Shown: positions 11,513 through 24,982 of the stretch, one piece after another
Position numbering within the stretch: the first letter of the stretch is position 1
How the letters are laid out: each line of letters begins with the position of its first letter
Source of the DNA: Pithys albifrons albifrons
Taxonomy: Eukaryota > Chordata > Aves > Passeriformes > Thamnophilidae
Direction of reading: 5' to 3'
DNA: 64,000 nucleotides
Assembly (NCBI RefSeq): GCF_047495875.1
Contig: NC_092480.1
Span: forward strand, 186,001-250,000
The notes under the pieces: generated by a model
Told to the model about the DNA's origin: nothing
Seen by the model: only the letters and a program-made list of their open reading frames with translations
Databases searched by the model: none
Translations under genes and position numbers: made by a program

Positions 11513-13914
11513 TTTCCATCTAGTGGAGGAAGGAAATACCTTGTTTGCAGGTGAGTTAAGACAAACATGTCCTTAGGGCTGGACTCAAAAAGCTCAAATT
11601 GGTATTCTCTGCACAGGTCATTTTTTGCACTATTTCCTGCATTTGGAAGAGCCTGTGTCCATTCTGACCCCTGACCTCCTTCTCAAGTAGTGATTTTCTC
11701 TTCTTTATGTGTGTCTCTATCATGAGGAATCTTTACAGGTCGTATGTGATAATGGCCTCACAACTTTGCTGGAAAAGCAAACCCCAGAGATGGAAAGTGG
11801 GAAGTAGATGCCCAGGGAGGAGTTCACCACAATCTCACACCCAAAACAGACTCACACAAACAACAAGAAGGAAGTCTAAGAAATTAAGGAAGGTGAAAGG
11901 AAGAAGGGTGGGGTGTTGAAATAGTTGCCTTAAAGGCAAAAGGAGAGACTCAAAATAGCCTCCTGCTCTAGACAGCTCTGTTCAGGAAATTTCTGAAGCC
12001 TTGAGTGCTTTCAGTAATACACATTTTTCACAGTATTGCAAATAAGTATTCCTGGCTTGGCGTTTCTTGTCATCCAGGTAAGACCAAGTTATGTCAATAT
12101 TCCTTTCGTAAATATTCATATGGGAGGCCTGGACAAGAAGCCCAAAGTGCTGTAGGAAAAGGGGAAAAGGAGGGGTAATGCAGCAGATGATGAGGCACCT
12201 TTGCCACTGACTCAAGGCTAAAACATGGCCCTGAACAGTCTTGGGGTTGGCAGTCCCATGGCACCAGGAGCTCCATTTTGGGGTCAGAAAACAACCACAG
12301 TTCTCAGTCTCTTGTCTCAGAAATTTCAAAGTGTGTGGTTAGAGCAGTCAGCTAAAGCTAAAGTCAAAGTTTCCATTAGGGGAAAGAGAAAACAAGTTAG
12401 TTAGCAAGCTGTGGTCTGAATTTCAATGTGGGTGTCTGTATTTCAGACCACTCTGTAGTCCTTGGGTGATACAAGTGACAGAAGACTCCAGGGATGGAAA
12501 CGATAAAAATGCACAGGATAATATTCTGCTGTTATAACAATGATAATCATAAACTCATGGCCAGAGTTTATATAGTCTTTATATACTAGATTATATATTA
12601 AAAATGCCCTTGCAGTGTCTGGCCTTGTACATGAGATCTGGCCAAGAGACTCTAAAAGGTTTAAATCCTTACTAGAAGAAGGGTTAAAAAAAGCCACATT
12701 AAAAATAAACATTAGAAGTCTGAAAGGGAACAGGAAATGAAGAATTGTGATAAACTGAGAAACAATGAGATAAAGAAGGATCTAAGAATGTAATAAGAAA
12801 ACTTTACCACAGACTGGGAATATTTCATTGCCTGCTTTCCTGATGTTGTTATGGCCTGTCAGCTCTAATTGTGGCGTCTTTATTCCTGCATCTGATCATA
12901 TTCCTGCAAAATATGTAAGTGAATTACAAAAAAAGAAATAGGAAGACTTTAATGACACCTGGATTTGGTAATTATCCCTCCACCAAAGAGTACTTCTGCA
13001 TCTATTTAACTTCGAGCATGTACTTACAGACTTCAGTGAGGCACAAGCACACGCCAGCTGCTCTTATGCAAAGCATGTGCTGAAAGGTTATTGCAAATCA
13101 AGGCTTTGGGTCTATTCTTTCTTCCAGCAGACTTTCTAGGGACTTTAAAATGAGTGTTTGACGTGATGAAAAAAAACCTCTGTTCAGCTCACTGAAAATC
13201 TGGGGATTTGATGCAAAATTGTAACAAAAGGATGTGGATTTGCTCACAAAAAGTCCCCAGAGCAGCAATACCTGAGCAAAGGTCTGTCCCAACCCTCAGC
13301 ACTTGCACAGTGCTGCTCCAGCCCCTCACCAGGGGATTTTCCTTGACCCCATTCAGAGCCTTTCATTAAGGGCTCACAAATCCAGCAGGGTTCATGATGC
13401 ACTGGTTACTCAGTGCTGAGTTCTCATGTTTGTGACAGAGTAACTTCAGTTTCCCGTGCTCCAAGGTGTCTGTTAAACCTGCAAAATCCTCCTGTAGCTG
13501 CTGCATCTCCAGCACCTGCCACAAAGCATGTCAGAGACCTCAAAAGGACACAACCACAGTATAGGTAATAAAATACCAGCTCAGCAGGATCCCTCAATCA
13601 TTTCGGTCTCTTCTGAGCCACCTGAGTAAACACAAGTCTTAAGAAGTGCTCGGCACGTGATTTCATCTGACCACAAGGGATGGAAATTCCCAGGGATTCA
13701 GCACTACTAAATCTTTCACAGCACTGACCAGAAAGGTGCTCGACTCCAGCTCTGTGTTTCCACATCCAGAATCAATGGGATGTGGGTCCCATGGTCCAGT
13801 TAAGTCTCAGTCCTTCCTCTTCTCTCATTTTGATATCTGACACCTAAAAGGTGGGAGCAATGGAGTGGGATAAGTAAGGAGATAGTTGTCACTCCTTTGG
13901 CCTGAGAAAGGCTT

Positions 13915-13927
13915 TGTGTGTGTGTGT
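13915..13927. repeat. Short (TG)n microsatellite
   Basis: About 6.5 TG dinucleotides in intron 1. Confidence 0.8.
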
Positions 13928-14302
13928 AAGAATCAAGACAGAATATGGCCTGTCCTCTGATCCTCTGTGTGGGTGCTTGGCCAAAATGCCTCCTGATGTT
14001 TTGTGACTGCTTGGGTATCCAAATGGTGGGGGCTTTGGGCTTGAGTGAAGTCCTTAGTTAAGACTTTCGACCATAAGGATTCTCAGATGAATGTGCTGTC
14101 TGAGTATGAAGTGGATTTTGCCATGATTTTTCCCTCACTAGTGACCAAGCACAGCTAACACCTCATCTTAGCACTTCACCAGCAGCATCTCCCATGTGGA
14201 GACACCCCCCATCCTATTGGCAGGATAGTGTAGGAGGCCAGATCCTGGATGATTGCCTTGAAGACCTTGTTATACAGATGGATCTTTTCAGGCAGGTACT
14301 GT

Positions 14303-14320
14303 CAGACAGACAGACAGACA
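14303..14320. repeat. (CAGA)n microsatellite
   Basis: About 4.5 CAGA tetranucleotides in intron 1. Confidence 0.85.
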
Positions 14321-14980
14321 CACGTACATGATCATCACCTCATTTCCACAGTGGAGCTCTCCCCCGCACTGACTGTAAGTGCTGCTGTGGGGGTGTGTTT
14401 CTAAAATTATTCATGATGAAAACCTTCTACAACTGATTCCCATCTTCTGTTTTTCATGTGTCTGGTGTCTTGAAAGCACCCTAAGAACTGCATTTTTTCT
14501 TTTCTTAAATGCAGAGGGAGTGGGGGTAATCTTGCAGCCTTTCTTTCCATCATCCTGTTCTGGGATGGAAGCCACTGATCAGTGACACTTCCAGCCAGGC
14601 AACATTAGCAAGTGGCACCCAGGAATAATACCTTGCAGTGTTGGTACTGCAAAATAATAGCTGTTCTCACAGCAGGACCTGTCACAGTGGGATCTTGGAA
14701 GATGGAACAAGAAAGAGCTATAAATTAAATGAATGACAGGTGCTTAGTGTGGAGAAGGGCTGGTTGTAAAGTCCTCTTGGTTTTTACAGCCTGGTTTGTT
14801 CTTCAGGCTCCTGTGGTTATAGTAGAGGACCTAGACTGATGTGAGCTTCTTTCTTGGTAAATATATAAGAGCTGCCTTGGAAAAAGTAGGCAAGAAAGGA
14901 GAATACTTGGTGTTACTTCAGAATAATTCTTTGCAGTAAATTTCAGAGACTAACAGCAAGGCATGTATAGAAGTCAGAGG

Positions 14981-15275
14981 ATCACAGAATCCCAGAATAG
15001 TCTGGGTTGGAAGGGACCTCAAAGCGCACCTTGTCCCACCCCCTGCCACGGGCAGGGACACCTCCAACCAGCCCAGGGTGCTCCAAGTCCCATCCAACCT
15101 GGCCTGGGACACTTCCAGGGACGGGGCAGCCCCAGATTCTCTGGGCACCCTGTGCCAGGGCCCTGCCCACCCTCCCTGGGAGGAATTTCTTCCCCATATC
15201 CCATATCCCTGCCCTCTGGCAGTTGGAAGCCATTCCCTCTTGTCCTGTCACTCCATGCTCCTGTAAGAGTGCTGG
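14981..15275 (-). mobile_element. CR1 LINE, 3'-end fragment
   Basis: The plus strand begins ATCACAGAATCCCAGAATAG and continues GGGTTGGAAGGGACCTCAAA, then CCACGGGCAGGGACACCTCC and ACTTCCAGGGACGGGGCAGC, ending near CTTGTCCTGTCACTCCATG. This is a well-preserved minus-strand CR1 tail of about 295 bp. Its GC-rich sequence produces open frames on both strands, up to 154 codons, that are not genes. Confidence 0.93.
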
Positions 15276-16280
15276 AAGAGGTGGCCAGGATTCCATTTCC
15301 TCCAAGAGACAGACTCATTCCAGTGTGTTCCACAGGAATAGGAAGCTGCAGCCCTGCTTTTATCCCTGTCCAGCATTGCTTGGTCTGCAACCAGGGTCAG
15401 GCTTGGCATCACCAGAAGACAGGATGAGAGACCCTCAGACTAACTCAGAAAAAGAAAATACAACATTTTAAGAGGAAGGAATTGAGGATATCCTGGGAAC
15501 ACCCTTCAAGCTTTTCTTTGCAGTGAGGCCTTTCTTTAGACTGGCTCTCAAAGCAGCTGAGTCTCACAGGACTGTGTGTGTGTCTGTGGGTCTCACCAAC
15601 CTCCTACAGTAACTTCTGAGCTTACTGGTGTATTTAAACCCAGTGTGACAGAGATAGAGAGTGACCACGGATTATTCCATGTCTTGCTGCTTCTGCAGAG
15701 TAGAAAATAAAAATAATAAAATAGGGTTTTGGCTGGCTTTAAGAGTGCACCATCTGGAAAAGATTGTGAGGTGAGCTTACTCTTTATTAGCCATCAGAGG
15801 ATCGTCCCAGAAGCAAGGCCTAAAACGTGTTGCAGTCCAAAGAAAAGCATCAACCATCAGACAGACATGAACAAAACAAGGCTCTGTGAGTTGTTCTGGC
15901 ATTCCCAGAGCTGGCTGTTCAAAGCCAGGGCAGGTTCAAAGGCACTACAAACATGCTCTTACACCTTTTTGTGCTGCAGATTGATCAGGGCTGTTGTGCA
16001 GACAGTGAGGACAAGGGCTCGGATCTGAGAGTGCAGAAACTACCTCAGCACAAGCACTTTGATACTGCCAGCTGCAGAGACATTGGGAAAGTTTGGTAGG
16101 AATTACTACCCTGGGAAAGCCAAAGAGCAGAATGTGTGGCTGGTACAGGAGCTGAGGCTTTGAGAAAGTCAACCAATGCTGCAGGTAAAGGCCCCCCAGC
16201 AGCAGCTCTGCAGGATCCTGCACTCCCAGAGCTCCAGCAGCTGCTGTTCAGAGTGTGCACAAACACAGGAGCCAGCACAG

Positions 16281-17038
16281 CCTGCCCTGCTCCCTCTACA
16301 GGCTGCCCTGCCCTCTCCACAGCCTGCCCTGCCCTCTCCACAGCCTGCCCTGCTCCCTCCACAGCCTGCCCTGCCCTCTCCACAGCCTGCCCTGCTCCCT
16401 GCACAGCCTGCCCTGCCCTCTCCACAGCCTGCCCTGCTCCCTCCACAGCCTGCCCTGCTCCCTCCACAGCCTGCTCTGCTCCTTCCACAGCCTGCCCTGC
16501 CCTCTCCACAGCCTGCCCTGCTCCCTCCACAGCCTGCCCTGCTCCCTCCACAGCCTGCCCTGCTCCCTGCACAGCCTGCCCTGCCCTCTCCACAGCCTGC
16601 CCTGCTCCCTCCACAGCCTGCTCTGCTCCTTCTCCACAGCCTGCCCTGCTCCCTCCACAGCCTGCCCTGCTCCCTCCACAGCCTGCCCTGCCCTCTCCAC
16701 AGCCTGCCCTGCTCCCTGCACAGCCTGCCCTGCCCTCTCCACAGCCTGCCCTGCTCCCTCCACAGCCTGCCCTGCCCTCTCCACAGCCTGCCCTGCCCTC
16801 TCCACAGCCTGCCCTGCTCCCTCCACAGCCTGCCCTGCCCTCTCCACAGCCTGCCCTGCTCCCTCCACAGCCTGCCCTGCCCTCTCCACAGCCTGCCCTG
16901 CCCTCTCCACAGCCTGCCCTGCTCCTTCCACAGCCTGCCCTGCCCTCTCCACAGCCTGCCCTGCTCCCTCCACAGCCTGCCCTGCCCTCTCCACAGCCTG
17001 CCCTGCCCTCTCCACAGCCTGCCCTGCTCCCTCCACAG
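16281..17038. repeat. 21-bp minisatellite, 36 units, with 105-bp higher-order structure
   Basis: Exactly 36 tandem units occupy 758 bp: 35 of 21 bp and one of 23 bp (16617-16639). Each unit starts CCTGCCCTGC and ends CCACAG or GCACAG on the plus strand. Four main variants differ in the middle (CCCTCTCCACAG, TCCCTCCACAG, TCCCTGCACAG, TCCTTCCACAG). From 16682 onward the variants follow a five-unit pattern, repeated three times with one variable slot, giving a 105-bp higher-order period. Because 21 is a multiple of three, frames on both strands stay open for hundreds of codons (for example a minus-strand run of 387 codons). These are artefacts of the repeat. The minus strand, which is the transcribed sense of UBASH3B, is strongly G-rich. 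Confidence 0.97.
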
Positions 17039-20000
17039 CCTGCTCTGCTTGTCCTTCACTGCAATTTCACCAAACACCCTGGCAGGCAGAGATAAGAAGG
17101 CTCCATGAAATGAGAATGCAGGGTCTCCTCTGTCTCCCCATATCTGTGTGGCAACACACGATTTCAGGCTGCAGCTGCAAACAGGCCTTTTTCCAGGGCA
17201 TTCCTCTTTGTTGTGTGGTTTAGCATTGAATGCCTGACCTCTGCAAAGCACCTTGGCAGGCAGGGGGCAAATACACTGCATGCAGTGAGGCTGAACCACA
17301 GTCTGTGGGTAGGAGACAGATCTTGGCACCATTTTCTAAGCACAACACTGACTCTTCCCTGCCTTAAGGCTTTGGGATGTCTCTGGATATTAAGCCCAGT
17401 CCTGCATTGTGTTCCTGTGTAGAAATCACCCCATCCTGCAAGACAGGTACAGTGCACTGTGCTGAACTGCATGGAGACCATGGGGCATTCAGAAGAGCTC
17501 AGCACTAGCCTGATTTTGCTCCCAGTGGTATTGAATGAGGCAGAATTAGGCTGGAGCTGAGCTTCTGAAAGCTGTATCCTATCTTCCTTTGCCTAAAAAT
17601 AAGGAGTCCAATTAAATCTACAGCAGCACAAAGTATGAGGGAATGTATAATTAATTAAAAAAAATCAAAAGCTGTCTTGCAGTGCTGATCAGCATTTAGC
17701 AATCCTGCCACCAGCTCTTACTCTTCTCATTCTTCCTTTTAATCAGTGATTATTGTTGCATCTCCTGACATTGTGATCACACACTCTGATAGTATTTCAA
17801 CAGGACTCTGTTCCCTGGGAGCAGTAAACCTGCCCACAGGAGGAAAATGAGAAACTCCATTAAAAGAGGAAGGGAAAATTTTATCATCACTTCCAGCCCT
17901 GGTCTTGACACCTCCCTGGAGCCCTGATGTAAGTGAAGGATAAAAATTTGCTCCCTGTGATAGGCAAGACCTTCATTTGCAGCACAGCCCTGATGAGGAA
18001 CTGAAGGCTGAGATAAGAAATTGCACATCCAAGGCCATCTCTCAGAGCCATTGCTCTCCCTATTGCTGTTCTGTACCCAGCACTCCCCAAAACAATTTTT
18101 TTTCAGTCTACCAAGAGAGCACTGGGCAGTCCCCTCTGAGCACAGGGCTTTGCCACCTCCCAGACAAGAGCTTCACTCTTGGGCTCTGCCAGTGCAGTGT
18201 GGAGGCAGCTGGAGAGGATGTGCTCTTCACAGATATCCTGGCAGGAATCCCCAGCAACTGGGCTGGATTCACAGTAAATCTGGAGTGACTCCATCTGTGT
18301 CCCCAGGAGCAGAATCTGGCTTTCATTTTGAGTGCCAGCTGTTAGTGGGAAACAGTAAGACAAAAGCAAAGAGGGGTTTGTACCGTCCCATTCCGGTGGC
18401 TCTTGGTTGGGTTGTGCCTGGATTTCTCCACCCTCAGGTGGAGATTTCAGGTTGCATCTGTCCCTTTGAGTTCAATTTCAGATTGAATCTGTTCCTTTGT
18501 GGCAGTAAATGTGGACAGTTAAAGAACCACATGACATGGTAAGGACAGACTTCTGCCTCAGGGGAAGGTTGAGGGGAAAACCCAGCAGCAATGGCACCAA
18601 TTGCTCACTTTGTGGGCAGTTTCAGTGAAGTAAATGAATCCTGTGGTGGCATCATTGCTTCTCAACACAGAGATGTGCATCTAGGCTTGTCCTACAGTCA
18701 CTGGGGGCACTGGCAGGGCAGGGCAGGGGCAGCAGTTCAGAGGCTGGTGACTCCCTGGCTTGAAGCGCCTGTTTCTCCCCATTGCCTGGAAACGGAGTGG
18801 CCACAGGCACCACCTCCTGAGCTGACAGGTTATGTGAGAGCACTCCTGCCCTCTCTTTTCCTGTCTCTGGTTGTGCTCTGTCCTTTCCTCCTGTACATGC
18901 AGACTGATTTCCCCTCAGCACAGCAAACTCCTGCAATGTGTGGCTTCAGTGTGACCCTCTCTTGGGCTCCTTCAGCAGCAACATGACAAAATTACAGTAC
19001 GAGACCTTCTACTTAGTACGTGTGGACAGAAAAAAATCAGTTGTGAGAGATAACCTGTTCCCATTGTGGCCTCTATACTCTCGAGGGGGAGGGTCTTTTA
19101 CCTTAAGCTGTGAAAGCAGCTTTTACATGGGACTCACAATTTCTTTATCCTCTAAACTAAATATCCCTGGTAAAAAGCCTGATAAAATAAAAGCCCAGCC
19201 ATCTCTGGGTTCAGTGAAATTCAGTAGGAAGTTACATCCTACTGTAGGCTGGTGTAAAACAGCTCAAGGAGGATGAAATGGGATCACAGACTTCTCAAGG
19301 GACTCGTGTTTGTACAAACACCACCCCAGGCTCTATTATAGCAGTGTGTCTGTTAAACAGAATTCTTTTCTTTCAGTATGAAATATAATTTCAGATAGTT
19401 CCTGCATTATTTCAATATTTTGTTTAGTGTATTTGTGGTGAAAAAGTCCCCCAAACAGACTCAGGGTTCCAGGATCCAACTCTGCTGCTGTCAGATTTCA
19501 ATAAAAAGGTCTCTACCAGGTTTTTTTTATGTAAGGAAGACTAATTTTTACTTTTCTGCTGCCTTTGCTGCCTGGGCACTCGTTTCCAGCCATAGGCTGC
19601 TGCTCTGAACTACTTGAAGTTATTTTTGAAATGCATTATTACCCTGAAGTTGCATCTCTCCCTTTATGATGCATAATTTAGATTTCAGCTTGCCATAAAT
19701 TACACGCCTAAGGAAATGCTGATACTTCTGGGGAAAAAAACCCAACAATAATAAAACTGCACAAAGTATTCTTTGTGGAGACTGTTTATGCTTCTTTACA
19801 TTTTCCTTGGTTTTGTCTCTGGGATGTTTACATGGATACAGAACCTCTATTGTTCGCTAATTCCCCACTATCAACGAGACCTGGTGAATTCCCACTGCAA
19901 ATCAGGAAATCACAGTTCTCCGTGGTACCCAGAGGGATGGATGGAGTAGGGGTAGAAAAGGAATGCAAGTAGTTTTTTCCCCTAATGGAGGAGCCTCTTC

Positions 20001-23000
20001 ATTGGAGAACTGGAAGACCAAGCAAAACTCAGGGAGAAACCTGACTATTAAAGCCATGACGGGGCTTGAGGAGCTTCATCTCCTGCTGGGTCTGGTTTTC
20101 TTCTGCTGATTGATGTTGACAAATCTATTTATTTCTGGGTGCATTTCATCCTGTGCCAAACAGAGGGAGTGAGGTCTCTGGCTGTTGCTGTTGTTCTTTA
20201 GGTTACCACACATTTCTTCAAAAAAATTGATGACAAAAATCCCAGTGACTTACAAATGTCTTTGGCTTTAATACTTTTAATTACAGGTGTAAATGTTTTG
20301 GACAAGATCCCACAGAATATGAAATGCCACAGCTCCTTACCTGAACTTGGCTTAACAGTAGTAATACTGAGCCTGAAGTTAATTAAAATCTGGGAAAATA
20401 AACCTTCTGTTGCAAAACAACTACAAGGACCGAAGATTTAAGATGGCTCTGCATTGTACATGACAGACAATTGTAACTGAGTTCATCTGTGCTGCTCCTG
20501 AGGTTAAGAAGAAGAAATTATTGCCTGAAAGTATCTATGCAAGTAAAATTGAGATACAGTGGGGGGTAGGAAAAAAGTCTAAAATGTTTTTCTAAGTATT
20601 GGAGGAAAAACACTGGCAGGTTTTTAAGTATCTAATTCATCAGGGAAGTGACTCAAATGAAATTATGCACTTTTAAAAATCAGGAGAGTGTTAAGGACAC
20701 ATAATAACCCTTGAAAAAATTTAAAAGCCATTTCATATTCTTATTATTAGAGTTCCCCAATCCTGTAATTTTCTTGATGTTTTGTTTTAATGGCACAGCT
20801 CCTAATACCAAGTGATTATTTCAGAATCAATGAGTTTCATTAAAAAAGGCAAAGTCAATCCATTTCCTTCCTATGTGGGGAGAGAAGCTTAAGAAAACAA
20901 CTTAAGTGCATCCTAAATCCTTACAGATTGTGATGAAAAAAAAACCCCTCAAGTTTTAATGTTCTGGTAATTAAATTTCACTGTCTTTAAATGTCTCAGG
21001 AACTTCTGTCCTTAGTCATAAGCCCCAAGTCCTCTCTCTGCTGAAGGAGGTACAGGATGGAGAGAGAAAAGGGGTCAGAAACTTCAACCCTCAAACTTTG
21101 TGGCAGTTCCCCAAAGGAATTAAAAACACGTGGCAGCTTATGGTGAGGATGTGGCTAATTTTCTGTATCCCTCCCAACAGGGACACCTGCAAGAGCATTT
21201 TTGGGGGCAATCCACTACCAGTTCAAAATCTGCTCACTCCATTACAATTTCCCTCCTCTCAAATCAAGGTGCCTTGAACGACTTCAGACATTACTCATGC
21301 AGAAAAGTCTTCCTTGAGGGGTTTTTTTTAGCTCTTTGCCTCCTGCACCAGCTGTAGGACCCAGGCAGGCTCTTACCTTGCCTGTGGCCAAAGCCATGTG
21401 CCAAATGATACCTGAGCCCATCAGAGTAAGACACCAAGAGTTACAGCCCAAGCCCTGGGGGACCTGGGTGAAGCCAAATCCGTAACAGCCTCACACCTTG
21501 TCCAATTCCACGAGCATTAAGCCCTCTCTGCAGCCTGAAAAACCAACTTTTTTCCTGTCTATGTTTGCAAACCAAATGTGTCATTTTTTGTCATCGTTGA
21601 AAAGAGATGAAAGTTTTCAACTTGGATTTATTTTAGGGAATGGGTTTTTTATGAGAACAGAAAGTTCTGATGCTTTTCTACTGAGTATTTCCTTGCCTCT
21701 GTAATGGAAATTCGGGTCCGGAGGGTTTCTGGAGGGTCACCTGGAGGCAGCTGATTCTATTACTCTCTGGTAGGAGAAAGGTAAGCCCACTGCACAAAGT
21801 CCTTTCTGTCTTTGACCCAAAGATTGCAAACACCCTTCCCAAAGGGGCTGGGATTTGCTTCAAAAGGAGCCAAACAATAACCTTTCGATGGATTCCATCA
21901 CTTCCGTCACCAACAAAACATGATTCCCTCTGCAGCAGGTCTGAGTGCCAAGTTCTGGGGCTGCAGCACAATGGCTGCATTGTTCTCTGGGCTGCAGGCT
22001 CCCGTGTATTTTGGTAACTGCTGCTCTTTATAACACAATTGTCTGCTGACAGTTATTCCAGCAAACCATTAACTCCTTCAGCCCACAGGAACTGCTTCCA
22101 AGCAGCCTGGATAAGCCTCAAGATGATTTTCCCCACTGATCAGAACAGAAAGTAACCTAAACCTGGGACTCTCAGTGTTAGATAACATGTAAATTGTGGT
22201 GACTCATAGTGGAAAATCATAGATAAAAATTGCACAAAGGATTACTTAACCACCATCTTGTGATTTTTTCCCTGTGCATGAGGGTGTGAGATACACTCAC
22301 CCCCCCAGAATAATGCTACTGTTTGTCCATCCCTCTGCCCTGCAGCTGTCTTGGAAGAGATGAGATACAGAATAAAAATGTACATGCATATTCATCTCCA
22401 TCTTCCATTCCCCACTGAGGCTTGAATGAACCCTCAAACAGCTTTAATCACTGGGATGTTTGTGACAAACCCCCCCAATGCCCACAGTTGCACTCCCATG
22501 GAAAACGCAGCTGGTTTTTCCTGGATTTCTAATGGGATATTCCCACTTTAGTGGGAAACAGGCATAGGGGAAAAACAAGAAGTTGGTGGGTGGTCCTCAG
22601 CACTGAAAGACTGGAGATACAGCTCCAAGTGATAGTTTCTCAGACTTCCTTCCTTGGACTAAACTACAAGAACCACACAAGCTTGGAAAGAAGGTTGGAA
22701 TAGGCAGATTATCTGACTTGTCATGGCAGGAAACATTGAGAACAAGGTGCTGGGTTTTTTCAGTGTGTTCTTGTGGTAATTTTGCAGTTCGAGCTCAATT
22801 CACAGCCAAGCTCTGAAAACAAATCAAAAAAGAAGAGCCAAATATGATGAGTTGGAGACCAATTCCAGCAGTGACTGAGATATTCCCTTCCCCAGAACCA
22901 GCAGACCTGTGTAATGTCCTATGCCAGGAAAACATCCAGTGAGCAGGGAGAAGAGAGCTTGGCCAAAACAACAGAAGAGGATTTTAATTGCTGGAGGACA

Positions 23001-24729
23001 CAGGTTCACAAATAAGGGCCAGAAACTGTGGCTTGGTTTGTAGAGAAAGGCTGCAGAAGTGCATGAAGGAGTTTCCATATTACTCACCCTGTCCATCTTC
23101 CCCCCAGCACAGGATTGTTCCCAGGAGGATTGTTCCCTTCCTCTCTCCAGCCCAGCACTCAGAGGCTGAAGGAACAAGGCCAGCCGACCTCACAATTACA
23201 AATGTTCTTCCTGATGTTCCCCTGTAATTTGTCTTTGCTCATTTTCATGCATTAGTCTTTATGAGCTTCACGAGGCAACCTTAATTGCATTCCCTGCTGT
23301 CTGCTTAAGGAAGGCCTGGGGGTTTTTTGTATAGACTGAAAGCAGGGTTTGGAGCCAGTGGAGAACTTTGGCACCAAGTGCCACCAAGGAGCCACATCCA
23401 CTCACAGGTGACAGCTCTGGGTGCCAGTCCCACGTCCCAGGCACTGCCCCAGCATATGATGCTCCATCCAGGGCATGAGATCCACAGTCCTGTCACTCTG
23501 ACAATGTGCATTTTATTCCTTTCATCCCCTCTCTGCAGCTTTGTTCTGGATTTCCTCCCTTTGTCGACAGCTCTCCCCTGCAGGTACCCTGGCATGACAA
23601 AGCCTTTGATGATTCCTCCCTCCCTAGGGCACCTCAGACGGGATTTTTACAGGCACCCTCAGGTGAGGGCTTCCAAAATCAACATCACGTTGCTTTGCCA
23701 AGATTGGAATTGCTTAACTTCTGAAAATCCCATCCCTGAAAGGTTCCAAAGTCAGAGCTCATCTATAAGGTCCATGCTGGAATGGAGCTCAGACTGGGGT
23801 CAGTGACTTCCAGAAGGAAATAAAGAGTGTAGTATGTGAAAAGATTTCTGTCTTTTGGAAGCTCTGTGGGTGGACAAGGTGCAGTCCTGCCAGGCAAAAC
23901 CCACTCTGTGTAGGATAATGATGCAGCCAATTCCTCCTGCACTTTCCTGTCTTTCCTTGCCCTTCCTGCACTCGCAGGTTGTTACCTCTCCAAGCCTTAG
24001 GTGGAGGGGTTTTTATTAGCAAAGAGCATCAATATATGTATGAACAGTGCTCAGTAGCTTGTGACCTTGATGTCTGAGGGAGGCTTTTTGGTTCTACCAG
24101 CACATGCATTATTAATGCAAATATCGTAACTAGTGGTGAGGAACCAGCATTTTCTTCTTTTTTACTGTGGTGTGTAAAGGTCCATGAGGATGGATCAAGC
24201 TGCTTCATTTATATTTGCTATGTCTAAGCTAGAGCTCCTCAAAAACACAGTTATTTTCCAAACTTCAACAGACTTTCATATCAACTTGAGAAATTGCTCT
24301 TTAAACAGTGAGCATTTTTTCTAACGAGTCGACAAAATCTGATTGTGGTCATGTTGGATGGTTCCCCATACTCAGCAGATTAAGGACAAAGGCAGAAAAT
24401 ATATGCTAGGCTCATTTTAGGTTTGAAGGAGGCAACTCATCAATGAATACACAGGAAGAGCCATTTACAGGAATGATATATTCAGCTTTCAAGTGTGTGA
24501 CAGGGATGTGCCTGTCCCTGGTGCACGAGCCTCAGTTCCTTCTCAATTCACATCTTAATCAACTCCAACTGTATTTTTCAATCTTGTAGGAACCTTTCTG
24601 ATCAGTTTTTTTCAGAGCCTCATTGCTTTCCATCTTGTAGCTTTGCTATTTGCCTGATTCTCTCTGAAACTAAATCCTACTCAGACAATTCAGTGGTGAA
24701 ACTCAAATCTTTGGTTTGTTTGTTTAAAA

Positions 24730-24982
24730 GAATCATGGAATGGTTTGGGTTGAAAGGGACCTTGAAGATCCCCCAGTGCCACCCCCTGCCACGGAAAGGG
24801 ACACTGGCCCAGATTGCTCCAAGTCCTGTCCAGCCTGGCCTTGGACACAGAGGGGGGCAGAGATGGGGCAGCCGCAGCTTCTCTGCCCAACCTGGGCCAG
24901 GGCCTGCCACCCTTACAGGGAAGAACTCCTTCCTAATATCTAACCTAAACTTCCCCTTTCAGTTTGGAAAAAGTCCAATTGT
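24730..24982 (-). mobile_element. CR1 LINE, 3'-end fragment
   Basis: The plus strand reads AATCATGGAATGGTTTGGGT, then GAAAGGGACCTTGAAG, then CACCCCCTGCCACGG, and ends near AACTTCCCCTTTCAGTTTG. This is a 5'-truncated minus-strand CR1 tail of about 250 bp. Some of the usual internal wording has diverged. Confidence 0.9.

Noticed and set aside
14963..15471. Open frames of 107-154 codons on both strands
   Set aside because: They lie over a GC-rich CR1 3' tail, which is not protein-coding.
16136..17332. Several 240-390-codon open frames on both strands over the 21-bp array
   Set aside because: The unit is 21 bp and stop-free, so open frames on both strands are automatic. The 23-bp unit shifts the frame mid-array without consequence.
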